In this document: one piece after another, positions 1 to 7,526 of the stretch | Position numbering within the stretch: the first letter of the stretch is position 1 | Layout: each line of letters starts with the position of its first letter | NCBI GenBank assembly: GCA_041660545.1 | Contig: JBAZWE010000033.1 | Coordinates: 1-17,464 of the forward strand | Direction: 5' to 3' | From: JBAZWE01 sp041660545 | GTDB lineage: Bacteria > Actinomycetota > Thermoleophilia > BMS3ABIN01 | Length of the DNA stretch: 17,464 bases | Made by a program: the position numbers and the translations under genes | Notes under the pieces: generated by a model | Database searches by the model: none | What the model was told of the DNA's origin: nothing | What the model saw: the letters and a program-made list of their open reading frames with translations, nothing else

Positions 1-177
1 TGCTACTCGGTTATGACTTTCATCGCCAACGATATGGCGGGACTGACATACAAGATAACGTGGTTCAACGTCATCTTCATCGGTGTGATCGCCTACGCGG
101 CCTCATTGCTCACAACCTATCTGCCGGCGCACCAGGCGTCGAAAGTGTATCCCGCCGAAGCACTGCGTTACGAATAG
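1..177 (+). CDS. FtsX-like ABC transporter permease, C-terminal fragment
   Basis: Reading frame 1 is open from the window edge to a TAG at 175-177, giving 58 residues with the N-terminus outside the window. One hydrophobic helix (about residues 22-42, with the stretch VIFIGVIAYAASLL) is followed by a tail ending PAHQASKVYPAEALRYE. The P-A-x-x-A-S-x-x-x-P-A-E-A-L-R-Y-E ending is the hallmark of MacB/FtsX-type permeases (LolC/YknZ class), whose last transmembrane helix is followed by this short cytoplasmic motif. The partner ATPase is not in the window. It is co-directional with the ATPase operon, but a 363-base gap separates them, so joint transcription is not evident. The family call is solid and the substrate cannot be told. 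Confidence 0.85.
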   Translation, partial: CYSVMTFIANDMAGLTYKITWFNVIFIGVIAYAASLLTTYLPAHQASKVYPAEALRYE

Positions 178-540
178 AGTAGTGCGGCGCAAAAATTCAG
201 GAGCGTTCGAGCGTTCGCCCGGCTCGGGAGCATTTGCCCGACTGACCGCCCGGCTCAAATCCTGCAGTTCATCCGTGAAAATCAGTAGATAGCGCCACGC
301 TCCCGAAAAAATAGACACCCCCGATGAGAGTTCCCCCATGTGAAGAATGACGTCCTGAATACCTGTTTAAAAGGTTAGTCTTTCCACCAGTCAGGGAATC
401 TTATTCCAGTATCATTTTGCCTGACTGCGGCATCATGCCCGATTGCGAAGCTTCTTGCCCTGCCATGGCAGCAGTTCGGCTACACCCGCACAGCCGTGGC
501 CCATCGCCACTAGCTATATTCTCCGATTGGAGATGCCGGA
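178..540. other. 363-base non-coding gap upstream of the N-ATPase operon
   Basis: No convincing gene lies here. The 10-base direct repeat CGCCCGGCTC occurs at 216-225 and 247-256. A tandem of two similar 13-base units (TGCCTGACTGCGG, TGCCCGATTGCGA) lies near 419-448, and a perfect 12-base palindrome CTGCCATGGCAG lies at 460-471. A weak -10-like TATATT sits about 26 bases before atpD but lacks a matching -35. The operon promoter is presumably in this gap, but I cannot place it. No T-tract terminator for the upstream permease is visible. Confidence 0.5.
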
Positions 541-1914
541 ATGGACGAACCGAACCAGGGTACCGTAGTTTCCGTGCGCGGCAGCGTCGTCGACGTCCTG
601 TTCCCCTACCGGCTGCCTGAGATCAACAATGAGCTGCGGGCCGGCGAGAACGGCGAGATCGTGGTCGAGGTCGGCACCCAGGTCAACGCCAGGGTCGTGC
701 GGGGCATTGCCTTAACGCCCGCCCGCGGCCTGGCGCGCGGCGCCCGTGTGCTGGATACCGGCCGGCCCCTGCAGGTCCCCGTGGGCAGGGAACTCCTGGG
801 CCGCGTCTTCAACGTCTTCGGCGAGACGATCGACAAGAAGGACGAGCTCACCGGCATGGAGTGGCGCTCGATCCACCACGAACCGATGCCGCTGGCCAGA
901 CAGTCAGCCAAGGCGGAGATCTTCGCAACCGGCATCAAGGTGATCGATGTGCTCTCGCCCCTGGAACTGGGCGGTAAGGCAGGGCTTTTCGGCGGCGCCG
1001 GCGTCGGCAAGACAGTGCTGATCATGGAGATGATCCATAACATGGCCGGGAAGCACGAAGGGGTCAGCCTTTTCTGCGGCATCGGCGAGCGTTCCAGAGA
1101 AGGCGAGGAGCTTTACCGCGAGATCCGCGAGGCGGGTGTGCTCGACAACGCCGCTCTGATCTTCAGCCAGATGAACGAGCAGCCCGGCGCCCGTTTCCGG
1201 GTCGGTCACGCGGCGCTGACCATGGCCGAGTACTTCCGGGACGATGCCCGCCAGGACGTGCTGCTGCTGATCGATAACATCTTCCGCTTCATCCAGGCAG
1301 GTTCCGAGGTCTCCGGCCTTATGGGACAGATGCCGTCCCGTGTGGGTTACCAGCCGACCCTGGCGACGGAACTGGCGGAGCTGGAGGAAAGGATCTGCAG
1401 TACCCCCACCGGAGCCATCACCTCGATCCAGGCAGTCTACGTGCCGGCGGATGACTTTACCGATCCGGCGGCCTCTCACACTTTCGGTCACCTTTCGGCG
1501 TCGATCGTACTCTCCCGTCAGCGGGCCAGCCAGGGGTTATATCCGGCAGTCGATCCACTGCAATCCCACTCGAAGATGCTGAATCCGACCATCGTCTCCC
1601 AAAAGCATTACCGGATAGCCCGGGAGATGCGCAAGACGCTGGCGGAATACGAGGAGCTTAAGGACATCATCGCCATGCTGGGGCTGGAGGAACTTTCCCA
1701 GGATAACCAGAGGACGGTGCACCGGGCGCGGCGGCTGGAGCGTTTCCTCACCCAGCCCTTCTTCATGACCGAACAGTTCACCGGCCTCGAAGGCCGCTTC
1801 GCCGAGCTGGAAAAGACCCTCGACGGCTGTGAGCGGATATTGAACGATGAGTTTTCGAATCGTCCGGAACAGGCGCTCTACATGATCGGAAGCATCGACG
1901 AGGTCAAGCAGTAA
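541..1914 (+). CDS. atpD: N-ATPase F1 subunit beta
   Basis: This is the catalytic nucleotide-binding subunit of the F1 head, 457 aa, near the usual 460-470. Visible landmarks in order are an N-terminal beta-barrel (1-80), the Walker A loop GGAGVGKT at 151-158, the catalytic GER motif at 182-184 inside GERSREG, the Walker B strand VLLLIDN with the FRFIQAGSEVS segment, the YQPTLATE segment, and LEELSQD at the position of the DELSEED loop that contacts gamma. All key catalytic residues look intact, so hydrolysis should be possible. The ATG at 541 has GGAG 8 bases upstream (529-532). Beta as first gene, followed directly by epsilon, is the arrangement of N-ATPase operons rather than of housekeeping atp operons, where beta and epsilon come last. 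Very confident. Confidence 0.97.
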   Translation: MDEPNQGTVVSVRGSVVDVLFPYRLPEINNELRAGENGEIVVEVGTQVNARVVRGIALTPARGLARGARVLDTGRPLQVPVGRELLGRVFNVFGETIDKKDELTGMEWRSIHHEPMPLARQSAKAEIFATGIKVIDVLSPLELGGKAGLFGGAGVGKTVLIMEMIHNMAGKHEGVSLFCGIGERSREGEELYREIREAGVLDNAALIFSQMNEQPGARFRVGHAALTMAEYFRDDARQDVLLLIDNIFRFIQAGSEVSGLMGQMPSRVGYQPTLATELAELEERICSTPTGAITSIQAVYVPADDFTDPAASHTFGHLSASIVLSRQRASQGLYPAVDPLQSHSKMLNPTIVSQKHYRIAREMRKTLAEYEELKDIIAMLGLEELSQDNQRTVHRARRLERFLTQPFFMTEQFTGLEGRFAELEKTLDGCERILNDEFSNRPEQALYMIGSIDEVKQ

Positions 1915-1939
1915 TGACACGGAAGGAGACGATGAGGCG

Positions 1940-2338
1940 ATGAGGCTCAAAGTTCTTGTACCTGCCAGAGTTATCGTCGACCAGGAGGTCGACAAGGTAG
2001 TGGCGAAAAATCCCGACGGCTATTTCTGTCTTCTGCCCCATCATGTGGATTTCGTCTCGGCGCTGGCTCCCGGCATCCTGTCATATGAAGACGAAGGCGG
2101 GCGCCAGGTCTCCCTCGCCATCGACGAGGGCACCCTTTCCAAATGTTCCAGCGAAGTGATTGTGGCCACCCGTTTCGCCATCGGCCGGCCCGTGCAAATC
2201 GAAGGACAGGCCAGGCGGATGCCCGCCCTGCCGCAGAATGACGCGGAAAACAGATGCCGCAGCATCGTCGCGGAAATGGAAAGCGAGTTTATGAAGCAAC
2301 TACTGGGAGAGGAAGCCGATGACCGACTCGCCGACTGA
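1940..2338 (+). CDS. atpC: N-ATPase F1 subunit epsilon
   Basis: This is the central-stalk subunit that binds gamma and the c-ring, 132 aa. The N-terminal beta-sandwich is recognisable from MRLKVLVPARVIVDQEV, GYFCLLPHHVDFVSAL and the segment ending EVIVATRFAI. The PHHVDFVSAL stretch corresponds to the conserved PxHxxxxxxL of epsilon subunits. The C-terminal helical part is short. The ATG at 1940 is 25 bases after the atpD stop; GGAAGGAG lies at 1921-1928, rather far, and GAGG lies nearer. Its 3' end overlaps atpQ by 20 bases. Second position in the operon is typical of N-ATPases. Confidence 0.93.
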   Translation: MRLKVLVPARVIVDQEVDKVVAKNPDGYFCLLPHHVDFVSALAPGILSYEDEGGRQVSLAIDEGTLSKCSSEVIVATRFAIGRPVQIEGQARRMPALPQNDAENRCRSIVAEMESEFMKQLLGEEADDRLAD

Positions 2339-2789
2339 AGACAGATCCGGGAAGGAACAGGGATTCGGCGGTGTGCGGCGCCCGCAAGGTGTGAAGGGCT
2401 ATCACCGCGAGGACAGCCCTCAGGTCAGGAAACCCTATCGCGGCGAGGAGCGCCGCCAAAACGATCGGCGTATCGGCGAGCGGCGAGTTACAGAGCGCCG
2501 GCGCGATGTGGATTCGCCAGAGCTGGATCCGGGAAGGAAAGGCACCGCTGGCGCCGATGCGCGAGAGCGCGATCACAGCCGCTTCTGGTACGACTTCATG
2601 CGCTTCAACCTGACCGGCTGGTCTGTTGTCATCCCTACCCTGGCGGGGCTGGCCATCGGTAACTGGATAGATAACCGGTACCCGGCCGACTTTTCCTGGG
2701 CGCTGGCGCTGATGGCGATCGGGCTCTTTCTCGGCTGCCTGAACGCCTGGTACTGGATTAGGCACCACGACCATGAAGGAGACAAATGA
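2319..2789 (+). CDS. atpQ: N-ATPase AtpQ (AtpI-like) membrane protein with a long charged N-terminal extension
   Basis: The C-terminal 65 residues are a normal AtpQ/AtpI-family hairpin: TGWSVVIPTLAGLAIGNWID (residues 99-118) and a second helix at about 127-148 ending in LNAWYWIRHH. AtpI relatives help assemble the c-ring and may bind Mg2+; AtpQ is a hallmark of N-ATPase operons. Residues 1-90 are unusual: almost no hydrophobics and a run of Arg/Glu-rich repeats around 41-63 (GEERRQNDRRIGERR). The protein is 156 aa against roughly 100 for the family. The start is supported by GGGAGAGG at 2305-2312, a few bases before the ATG at 2319; no methionine lies nearer the conserved hairpin except M94. 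It overlaps atpC by 20 bases and atpR by ATGA. Confidence 0.88.
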   Translation: MTDSPTEDRSGKEQGFGGVRRPQGVKGYHREDSPQVRKPYRGEERRQNDRRIGERRVTERRRDVDSPELDPGRKGTAGADARERDHSRFWYDFMRFNLTGWSVVIPTLAGLAIGNWIDNRYPADFSWALALMAIGLFLGCLNAWYWIRHHDHEGDK

Positions 2790-3091
2790 CGGTTCTGCTC
2801 GACATAATTCTGCCGGTTTTCGCCGGCCTCGCCCTGGGAATCGTATATTTCGGCGGCCTGTGGCTGACGTTGCGCCGCCTGGCCACATCGAGCCAGCCCG
2901 CTTTCCTGGCGCTGGGAAGTTACACGGGACGGCTGGCGCTGTGCCTGACCGTTTTTATCCTGATTGCCAGGGCGACGGGGTTGCAGGGTATCCTGATCTG
3001 CACAGCCGCATTCATCATCGCACGCATGATCCTGGTCCGTCGCTGGGGCAAGCCGGAACCGGCTCTTCCCGGAATGGATAAAGGCCGCTGA
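2786..3091 (+). CDS. atpR: N-ATPase AtpR membrane subunit
   Basis: A 101-aa protein with three predicted membrane helices: about 5-25 (ending GIVYFGGLWLT), 45-62 and 66-84. The GLALGIVYFGGLWLTLRRL pattern and the buried arginines R49 (GSYTGRLAL) and R80 (FIIARMIL) match the AtpR family, which occurs only in N-ATPase operons. AtpR has been proposed to interact through its intramembrane arginines with carboxylates of the c subunit during ring assembly; that is family knowledge, not visible here. The ATG at 2786 overlaps the atpQ stop in an ATGA junction, implying translational coupling. Its presence together with atpQ is the strongest single argument for an N-type operon. Confidence 0.92.
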   Translation: MTVLLDIILPVFAGLALGIVYFGGLWLTLRRLATSSQPAFLALGSYTGRLALCLTVFILIARATGLQGILICTAAFIIARMILVRRWGKPEPALPGMDKGR

Positions 3092-3092
3092 G

Positions 3093-3776
3093 ATGCAAAT
3101 CAGCCCCGATACGACCGTGATCTGGAGCTGGGGTGTAGTCAACCTCAACCTGACGATTGTTTTCACCTGGGCGGTTATGGGCCTCATCGTGTTCTGTGCC
3201 TGGCTGGCCACGCGCGGCCTTAAAGTACATCCTCCGCTCAGCCGCTGGCAGAATATCTTTGAAGCGGTGGTGACTTTGATGCGCAACCATATCCGTGAGA
3301 TCATCGGCCCGGATATCCAGCGCTATCTGCCTTTTCTGGGAACACTGTTTCTGTTCATCTCTGTTTCCAACCTGCTGATCGTCATCCCCGAATACCGGCC
3401 TCCGACCGGCTCGCTTTCCACGACTGCGGCACTCGCCCTCTGCGTTTTTTTCGCGGTACCTTTTTATAGCATCACCGGCCATGGGGTATGGGGCTACCTG
3501 CGCCACTACATCCAACCGTCTCCGCTAATGCTGCCCATGCACATCCTCGGCGATTTCACCCGCACTCTGACCCTGGCCGTCCGGCTCTTCGGCAGCATCA
3601 TGAGCGAGTCCATGATCGCCGGTGCGCTGCTGGCCATCATCCCCTTTTTCCTGCCCGTGGTCATGAAGATGTTCGGGCTGCTCATCGGCCAGATACAGGC
3701 GTACATATTCGCGGTTCTGGCGGCAATCTATATCGCGTCCGCCGCTGGTTCTCACCGGGCGCATAGGCAAACCTGA
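3093..3776 (+). CDS. atpB: N-ATPase Fo subunit a
   Basis: The stator subunit that carries the two ion half-channels next to the c-ring, 227 aa and integral to the membrane. Five or six hydrophobic helices are visible. The essential stator arginine is R164 in the motif AVRLFGSIMSES, equivalent to E. coli R210 in RLFGN. The last helix carries GQIQAYIFAVLAAIYI (from about residue 199), with Q200 and Q202 near the position of E. coli Q252. The usual Asn after RLFG is replaced by Ser. The ATG at 3093 follows the atpR stop by one base. Length is normal for N-ATPase a subunits. Confidence 0.95.
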   Translation: MQISPDTTVIWSWGVVNLNLTIVFTWAVMGLIVFCAWLATRGLKVHPPLSRWQNIFEAVVTLMRNHIREIIGPDIQRYLPFLGTLFLFISVSNLLIVIPEYRPPTGSLSTTAALALCVFFAVPFYSITGHGVWGYLRHYIQPSPLMLPMHILGDFTRTLTLAVRLFGSIMSESMIAGALLAIIPFFLPVVMKMFGLLIGQIQAYIFAVLAAIYIASAAGSHRAHRQT

Positions 3777-3798
3777 CAAAACAACCTGGGAGGAGACC

Positions 3799-4071
3799 AT
3801 GGATAGCACCACTATAATCGGCCTGGGATCGATGATGATGGCGGGCCTGACGATGGCGATCGGCTCCATCGCGCCGGCGCTCGCCGAGGGGCGCGCGGTG
3901 TCACGGGCGCTGCAATCGATCGCCCAGCAGCCGGACGAGGCGGACATCCTGTCAAGGATCCTGTTCGTCGGCCTGGCGATGATCGAATCCATCGCCATCT
4001 ACTGTTTCGTCATCTCCATAATCCTGATTTTTGTCAACCCTTTCTGGGACAAGATGTCAGCGGGAGGATAA
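3799..4071 (+). CDS. atpE: N-ATPase Fo subunit c (rotor ring)
   Basis: A 90-aa two-helix hairpin that forms the ion-carrying rotor ring. Helix 1 (about 6-42) has PALAEGRAV with a carboxylate at E30; the polar loop is AQQPDEAD; helix 2 (about 52-79) has AMIESIAIYCFV with the ion-binding E63, then S64 and Y68. E63, S64 and Y68 match E65, S66 and Y70 of the Na+-binding Ilyobacter ring, but Q32 is replaced by E30 and T67 by I65. Two carboxylates per hairpin are typical of N-ATPase c subunits. The NPFW close to the C-terminus is also family-typical. A strong GGGAGGAG lies at 3788-3795 before the ATG, the best ribosome site of the operon, as expected for a subunit needed in many copies. Confidence 0.96.
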   Translation: MDSTTIIGLGSMMMAGLTMAIGSIAPALAEGRAVSRALQSIAQQPDEADILSRILFVGLAMIESIAIYCFVISIILIFVNPFWDKMSAGG

Positions 4072-4075
4072 GCAG

Positions 4076-4882
4076 TTGCACATAGATCTGTTCACATTAT
4101 TCGCGCAGATCATCAATTTCGTGATCCTGATGTTGCTGCTAAAGCGGTTTCTTTACAAGCCCATAGTCAGGACGATGGACGAGCGGGAGAGACGCATCGG
4201 CGCCGACCTTGATGAGGCGGAGCGCAAGGTGAATGAGGCTGCCCGGGAGGCCGCGGTCTGCCACGCCGAACGCCAGGAGATCGAGGACAAGCGCGGTGAG
4301 ATGCTCTCCTTCGCCCAGGAGGAAGCGTCGGCATGGCGGCGCGACCAGATCAAGGAGGCGCGCGACGAGATCGAAAAGCGCCAGGAGCGCTGGCGACAAT
4401 CGGTCGAGCGCGAAAAACAGAGTTTTTTAGACGACCTGCGGCAGCGGGCCGGCGCGCAGGTTTACGAGATCTCACACCGGGTGCTTGAAGATCTGGCCGG
4501 AGTCGAACTGGAGCAACACATCATCAAGACTTTCATATCCCGACTCCCGGAGGCGGAGGAACCCGGCTTCGATGCCTTCGCAACGCCGGCGGCGGTAGCG
4601 ATACCCGGCACTGATGAGCCGGATTCCCCAAGTAGACCCGAAGCGGTGGTCTGCACCGCCTTTGAGATAGACGACGAAACGCGCGACCGGATTGGGGCAG
4701 CGGTACGGCAACGCCTGGCCGGCGACTTCGACCTGCGCTTCGAGATGTCCTCCGACCTGATCTGCGGTATCGAACTCCGTGCCGGCGGCCGTACCGCCGC
4801 CTGGAGCCTGCGGAATTACCTGGAGACCCTGGACGAGGATCTCTCACAGGCATTCGCCCAGAAACCGGGCCGGAAACGATGA
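4076..4882 (+). CDS. atpF: N-ATPase Fo subunit b with delta-like C-terminal region
   Basis: The peripheral-stalk subunit, 268 aa from a TTG start. One membrane anchor (about residues 6-23, FTLFAQIINFVILMLLL) is followed by KRFLYKPI, the standard b-subunit junction, then a long highly charged coiled coil (about 30-150). The last 60 residues (DLRFEMSSDLICGIELRAGG, then SLRNYL) resemble the C-terminal domain of subunit delta, which binds the top of F1. No separate atpH exists in the operon, so this protein probably does both jobs, as known for N-ATPases. I chose the TTG at 4076: GGGAGG (4062-4067) precedes it by 8 bases, and the product then begins right at the helix. An ATG at 4031 would add 15 residues overlapping atpE. 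It ends in an ATGA overlap with atpA. Confidence 0.9.
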   Translation: MHIDLFTLFAQIINFVILMLLLKRFLYKPIVRTMDERERRIGADLDEAERKVNEAAREAAVCHAERQEIEDKRGEMLSFAQEEASAWRRDQIKEARDEIEKRQERWRQSVEREKQSFLDDLRQRAGAQVYEISHRVLEDLAGVELEQHIIKTFISRLPEAEEPGFDAFATPAAVAIPGTDEPDSPSRPEAVVCTAFEIDDETRDRIGAAVRQRLAGDFDLRFEMSSDLICGIELRAGGRTAAWSLRNYLETLDEDLSQAFAQKPGRKR

Positions 4883-6459
4883 GCGACATGAGCGACAAAA
4901 AAACATCCGAGGAACTGAAAAAGGTAATCGATGAGACCGTCGACGCCATTGGTGATGTGCTGTCAGGGCAGGAAACCGGCCTGAGCTTCCATGAGTCAGG
5001 TACAGTCTGCTTTGTTGGCAAGGGCATCGTCCGCATCACGGGGCTGCCAAACGTCAGATCGGAGGAGCTGGTGCGCTTCCCCGGCGGCAAACTGGGGATC
5101 GCGCTCAACTTGGAGCCCGACGAAGTGGCGGTCATCCTGCTCGACAAACAGACGGGCATCGAGGCGGGCCAGACGGTCAGCCGCACGGGACGCGTTGTCG
5201 ATGTCCCCGTAGGGGAAGGCCTGCTGGGCCGGGTGGTCGACGCCAAAGGCATACCGCTCGACGGCGGCGGCGCCATCCCCGAGACTTCAAGACGCCCAAT
5301 CGAGAGCCCGGCCCCGTCAATCATGGACCGCGCACCGGTGAGCGTACCCCTCCAGACCGGAATCCAGGTGATCGACGCGCTGATCCCCATAGGCCGCGGC
5401 CAACGGGAACTGATCATTGGCGACCGCCATACCGGCAAGACCGCCATCGCCGTCGACACCATCATCAACCAGGTCGACAAGGATGTCATCTCGATTTATT
5501 GCGCCATCGAGCAACGCGGCTCGGCGGTGGCCGGCGTCATCGACGACCTGCGCCGCCACGGCGCCATGGAGAAAAGTGTGGTGGTAGTGGCGTCCGGCGA
5601 GGACCCGCTGGGCCTCAGATACTCCGCGCCCTACGCGGCAACGGCCATCGCCGAGTATTTCATGGAGCGAGGTCGCGACGTTCTCATCGTCTATGACGAC
5701 CTCACCCGCCACGCCCGTGCATACCGCGAGTTGTCACTGCTGCTGAGGCGGCCTCCGGCCCGCGAGGCATATCCGGGCGATATCTTCTACATCCATTCGC
5801 GGCTCCTGGAGCGTGCCACCCGTCTGAGCGAGGAGCTTGGTGGCGGTTCACTGACGGCGCTGCCCATCGTCGAGACCGAGGCGCAGAACCTGTCGGCATA
5901 TATCCCGACAAACCTCATCTCCATCACCGACGGCCAGGTATACCTGTCGCCGAAACTATTCCAGGAAGGGGTCCTGCCGTCTGTCGATGTAGGCCGTTCG
6001 GTATCACGCGTGGGCGGCAAGGCCCAGTTGCCGGCTTACAAGGCGGTAGCGGGAGACCTGCGGCTATCATACTCCCAGTTCGAGGAACTGGAGACCTTCT
6101 CGCGCTTCGGCACCAACCTGGAGGAAGAAACGCGCCAGGCGCTGGAACGCGGACGCCGGGTACGAGAGGCCCTCAAGCAGGCCCAGTACCGGACCCGTAC
6201 GGCTCCGGAACAGATTGCGGTGCTTCTCGGCGTCACCAAAGGCCTGTTCGACGGTCTGAGACTTGATGACATCACTGCCGCCAAGCGTAGCGTCGAGAAG
6301 GAGATCGAGAGCCACCTCCCGGAAATGTGCCGGGCAATCCTTGAAGGCGGGGAACTATCCGAGTCGGATATCACCGCAATCACCGAGAGGATCGCCAACG
6401 CCCTGGACCTGGGAGTTATCGTGGAACCGGCAGGAGCGACCTCAGATGCAGACGCTTGA
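4879..6459 (+). CDS. atpA: N-ATPase F1 subunit alpha
   Basis: The regulatory nucleotide-binding subunit alternating with beta in the F1 head, 526 aa. Landmarks: beta-barrel at 35-110, RGQRELIIGDRHTGKT with Walker A at 181-188, Walker B strand VLIVYDDLTRHA with D273/D274, the PTNLISITDGQ segment near 343-353, and GRSVSRVGG with the arginine finger R377 that completes the catalytic site on beta. The first 30 residues (SDKKTSEELKKVIDETVDAI) form the helix that usually binds the delta domain, here presumably the C-terminal part of AtpF. The ATG at 4879 overlaps the atpF stop; a second ATG lies three codons in. The 3' end overlaps atpG by 14 bases. Confidence 0.97.
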   Translation: MSDMSDKKTSEELKKVIDETVDAIGDVLSGQETGLSFHESGTVCFVGKGIVRITGLPNVRSEELVRFPGGKLGIALNLEPDEVAVILLDKQTGIEAGQTVSRTGRVVDVPVGEGLLGRVVDAKGIPLDGGGAIPETSRRPIESPAPSIMDRAPVSVPLQTGIQVIDALIPIGRGQRELIIGDRHTGKTAIAVDTIINQVDKDVISIYCAIEQRGSAVAGVIDDLRRHGAMEKSVVVVASGEDPLGLRYSAPYAATAIAEYFMERGRDVLIVYDDLTRHARAYRELSLLLRRPPAREAYPGDIFYIHSRLLERATRLSEELGGGSLTALPIVETEAQNLSAYIPTNLISITDGQVYLSPKLFQEGVLPSVDVGRSVSRVGGKAQLPAYKAVAGDLRLSYSQFEELETFSRFGTNLEEETRQALERGRRVREALKQAQYRTRTAPEQIAVLLGVTKGLFDGLRLDDITAAKRSVEKEIESHLPEMCRAILEGGELSESDITAITERIANALDLGVIVEPAGATSDADA

Positions 6460-7372
6460 GGAACTACGCCGCCGCATCGATAACGCCGGTGACATGCAGT
6501 CGGTTGTCTCGTCGATGAAGGTGCTTGCCGTGGTCAGCATCCGCCAGTTCGAGAAATCACTATCATCTCTGACTGATTACTCCCGTGCAGTGGAGCTGGG
6601 TCTGCAGGCTGTTATTCAGCAGGGGCCGCCGGATATCCGCAAAGCCATAGACGCGGCCGGGACGATGTGGCATAACGGCGTGGCCACAGCCCCCACAGCC
6701 AGCGAACCCGCGATCGCCCTGATACTCGGCTCCGAGCAGGGCCTCTCGGGTCAGTTCAACGAACAGATAGTCTCCTTCGCCCTGAAAACGATGGACGGAC
6801 TCGGCATCGCTCCCGGGCGACGGCTGGTGACCCTGGGCGACCACGCGGCCTTCCGGCTGAAGGCGATGGACATGGCAGTCGAGCAGTCCTTCCCCATCCA
6901 GGGTTCAGTCGATGGCATGACCCGTAGCGTCCGGGAAATCTTCACATTCCTCGGAAGACGGCGGCAGGATACAGACACCCCCGTCCTGATCTTCCACAAC
7001 AAGCCCCTGTCCGGAGCGCACTATCAGCCGCACATGTCCCGATTGTTGCCCATGGACGTGGATTTTTTGAAAGAACTCGCCAGCAGTCCGTGGCCGGCGA
7101 AGTCGATACCGACGTTCACGATGGACTCCCGGCTGCTCTTCCGCTCGTTGATACGCCAATACATCCGTATCATGGTAGAACGTTCGTATGTAGAGTCACT
7201 GCTCAGCGAAAACACCAGCCGGTTGCTGGCCATGCAGGTAGCGGAGAAGAACATCGGCGAGTACGTGGAAGACTTAAAACACAATTTTAACAACCGCCGC
7301 CAAAGCGAGATCACCGCGGAGCTGCTGGATATTGTCGCGGGTTCGGAAGCGCTGTCGGGAATCTATTCTTGA
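6446..7372 (+). CDS. atpG: N-ATPase F1 subunit gamma
   Basis: The rotor shaft inside F1, 308 aa. The N-terminal helix begins MQTLEELRRRIDNAGDMQSV, then VSSMKVLAVVSIRQFE, the N-ATPase version of the LRxRIxSIxxTxKIT(K)AM start of classical gamma. The C-terminal helix has LLAMQVAEKNIGEYVEDLKH, then NNRRQSEITAELLDIVAGSEAL, where RRQxxITxEL is conserved in all gamma subunits. The middle Rossmann-like domain is more divergent. The ATG at 6446 has AGGAG at 6432-6436 and lies inside the end of atpA; the open frame extends further upstream, but only through atpA sequence. It is the last gene of the operon, followed by a hairpin at 7463-7495. Confidence 0.95.
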   Translation: MQTLEELRRRIDNAGDMQSVVSSMKVLAVVSIRQFEKSLSSLTDYSRAVELGLQAVIQQGPPDIRKAIDAAGTMWHNGVATAPTASEPAIALILGSEQGLSGQFNEQIVSFALKTMDGLGIAPGRRLVTLGDHAAFRLKAMDMAVEQSFPIQGSVDGMTRSVREIFTFLGRRRQDTDTPVLIFHNKPLSGAHYQPHMSRLLPMDVDFLKELASSPWPAKSIPTFTMDSRLLFRSLIRQYIRIMVERSYVESLLSENTSRLLAMQVAEKNIGEYVEDLKHNFNNRRQSEITAELLDIVAGSEALSGIYS

Positions 7373-7462
7373 AGTCGCGCATGACAGATCGAACGCCGCC
7401 TGAGCCTCTAATTCCTCAGGCAGGAAGACCGGCAATATCATCAAGATAAAGAAATCCAGTCA

Positions 7463-7495
7463 TGAAAGCCCCCCGTCTCCTGGCGGGGGCTTTCA
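7463..7495. terminator. Bidirectional intrinsic terminator-like hairpin between convergent genes
   Basis: A perfect 11-base-pair stem, TGAAAGCCCCC (7463-7473) against GGGGGCTTTCA (7485-7495), with an 11-base loop. It lies 90 bases after atpG and 32 bases after the stop of the minus-strand flavoprotein. There is no clean T run on either side; the A/T base pairs at the foot of the stem supply AAA/TTT in both directions. Position and symmetry argue for a shared terminator. Confidence 0.75.
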
Positions 7496-7526
7496 GATTG
7501 CGTCTGCGTCGCGGTCGAGACTTGGT

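Noticed and set aside
103..339. Minus-strand 78-codon open frame
   Set aside because: It overlaps the end of the permease gene, has no ribosome site before its ATG and encodes an arginine-rich sequence without family features; it reads as a shadow frame.
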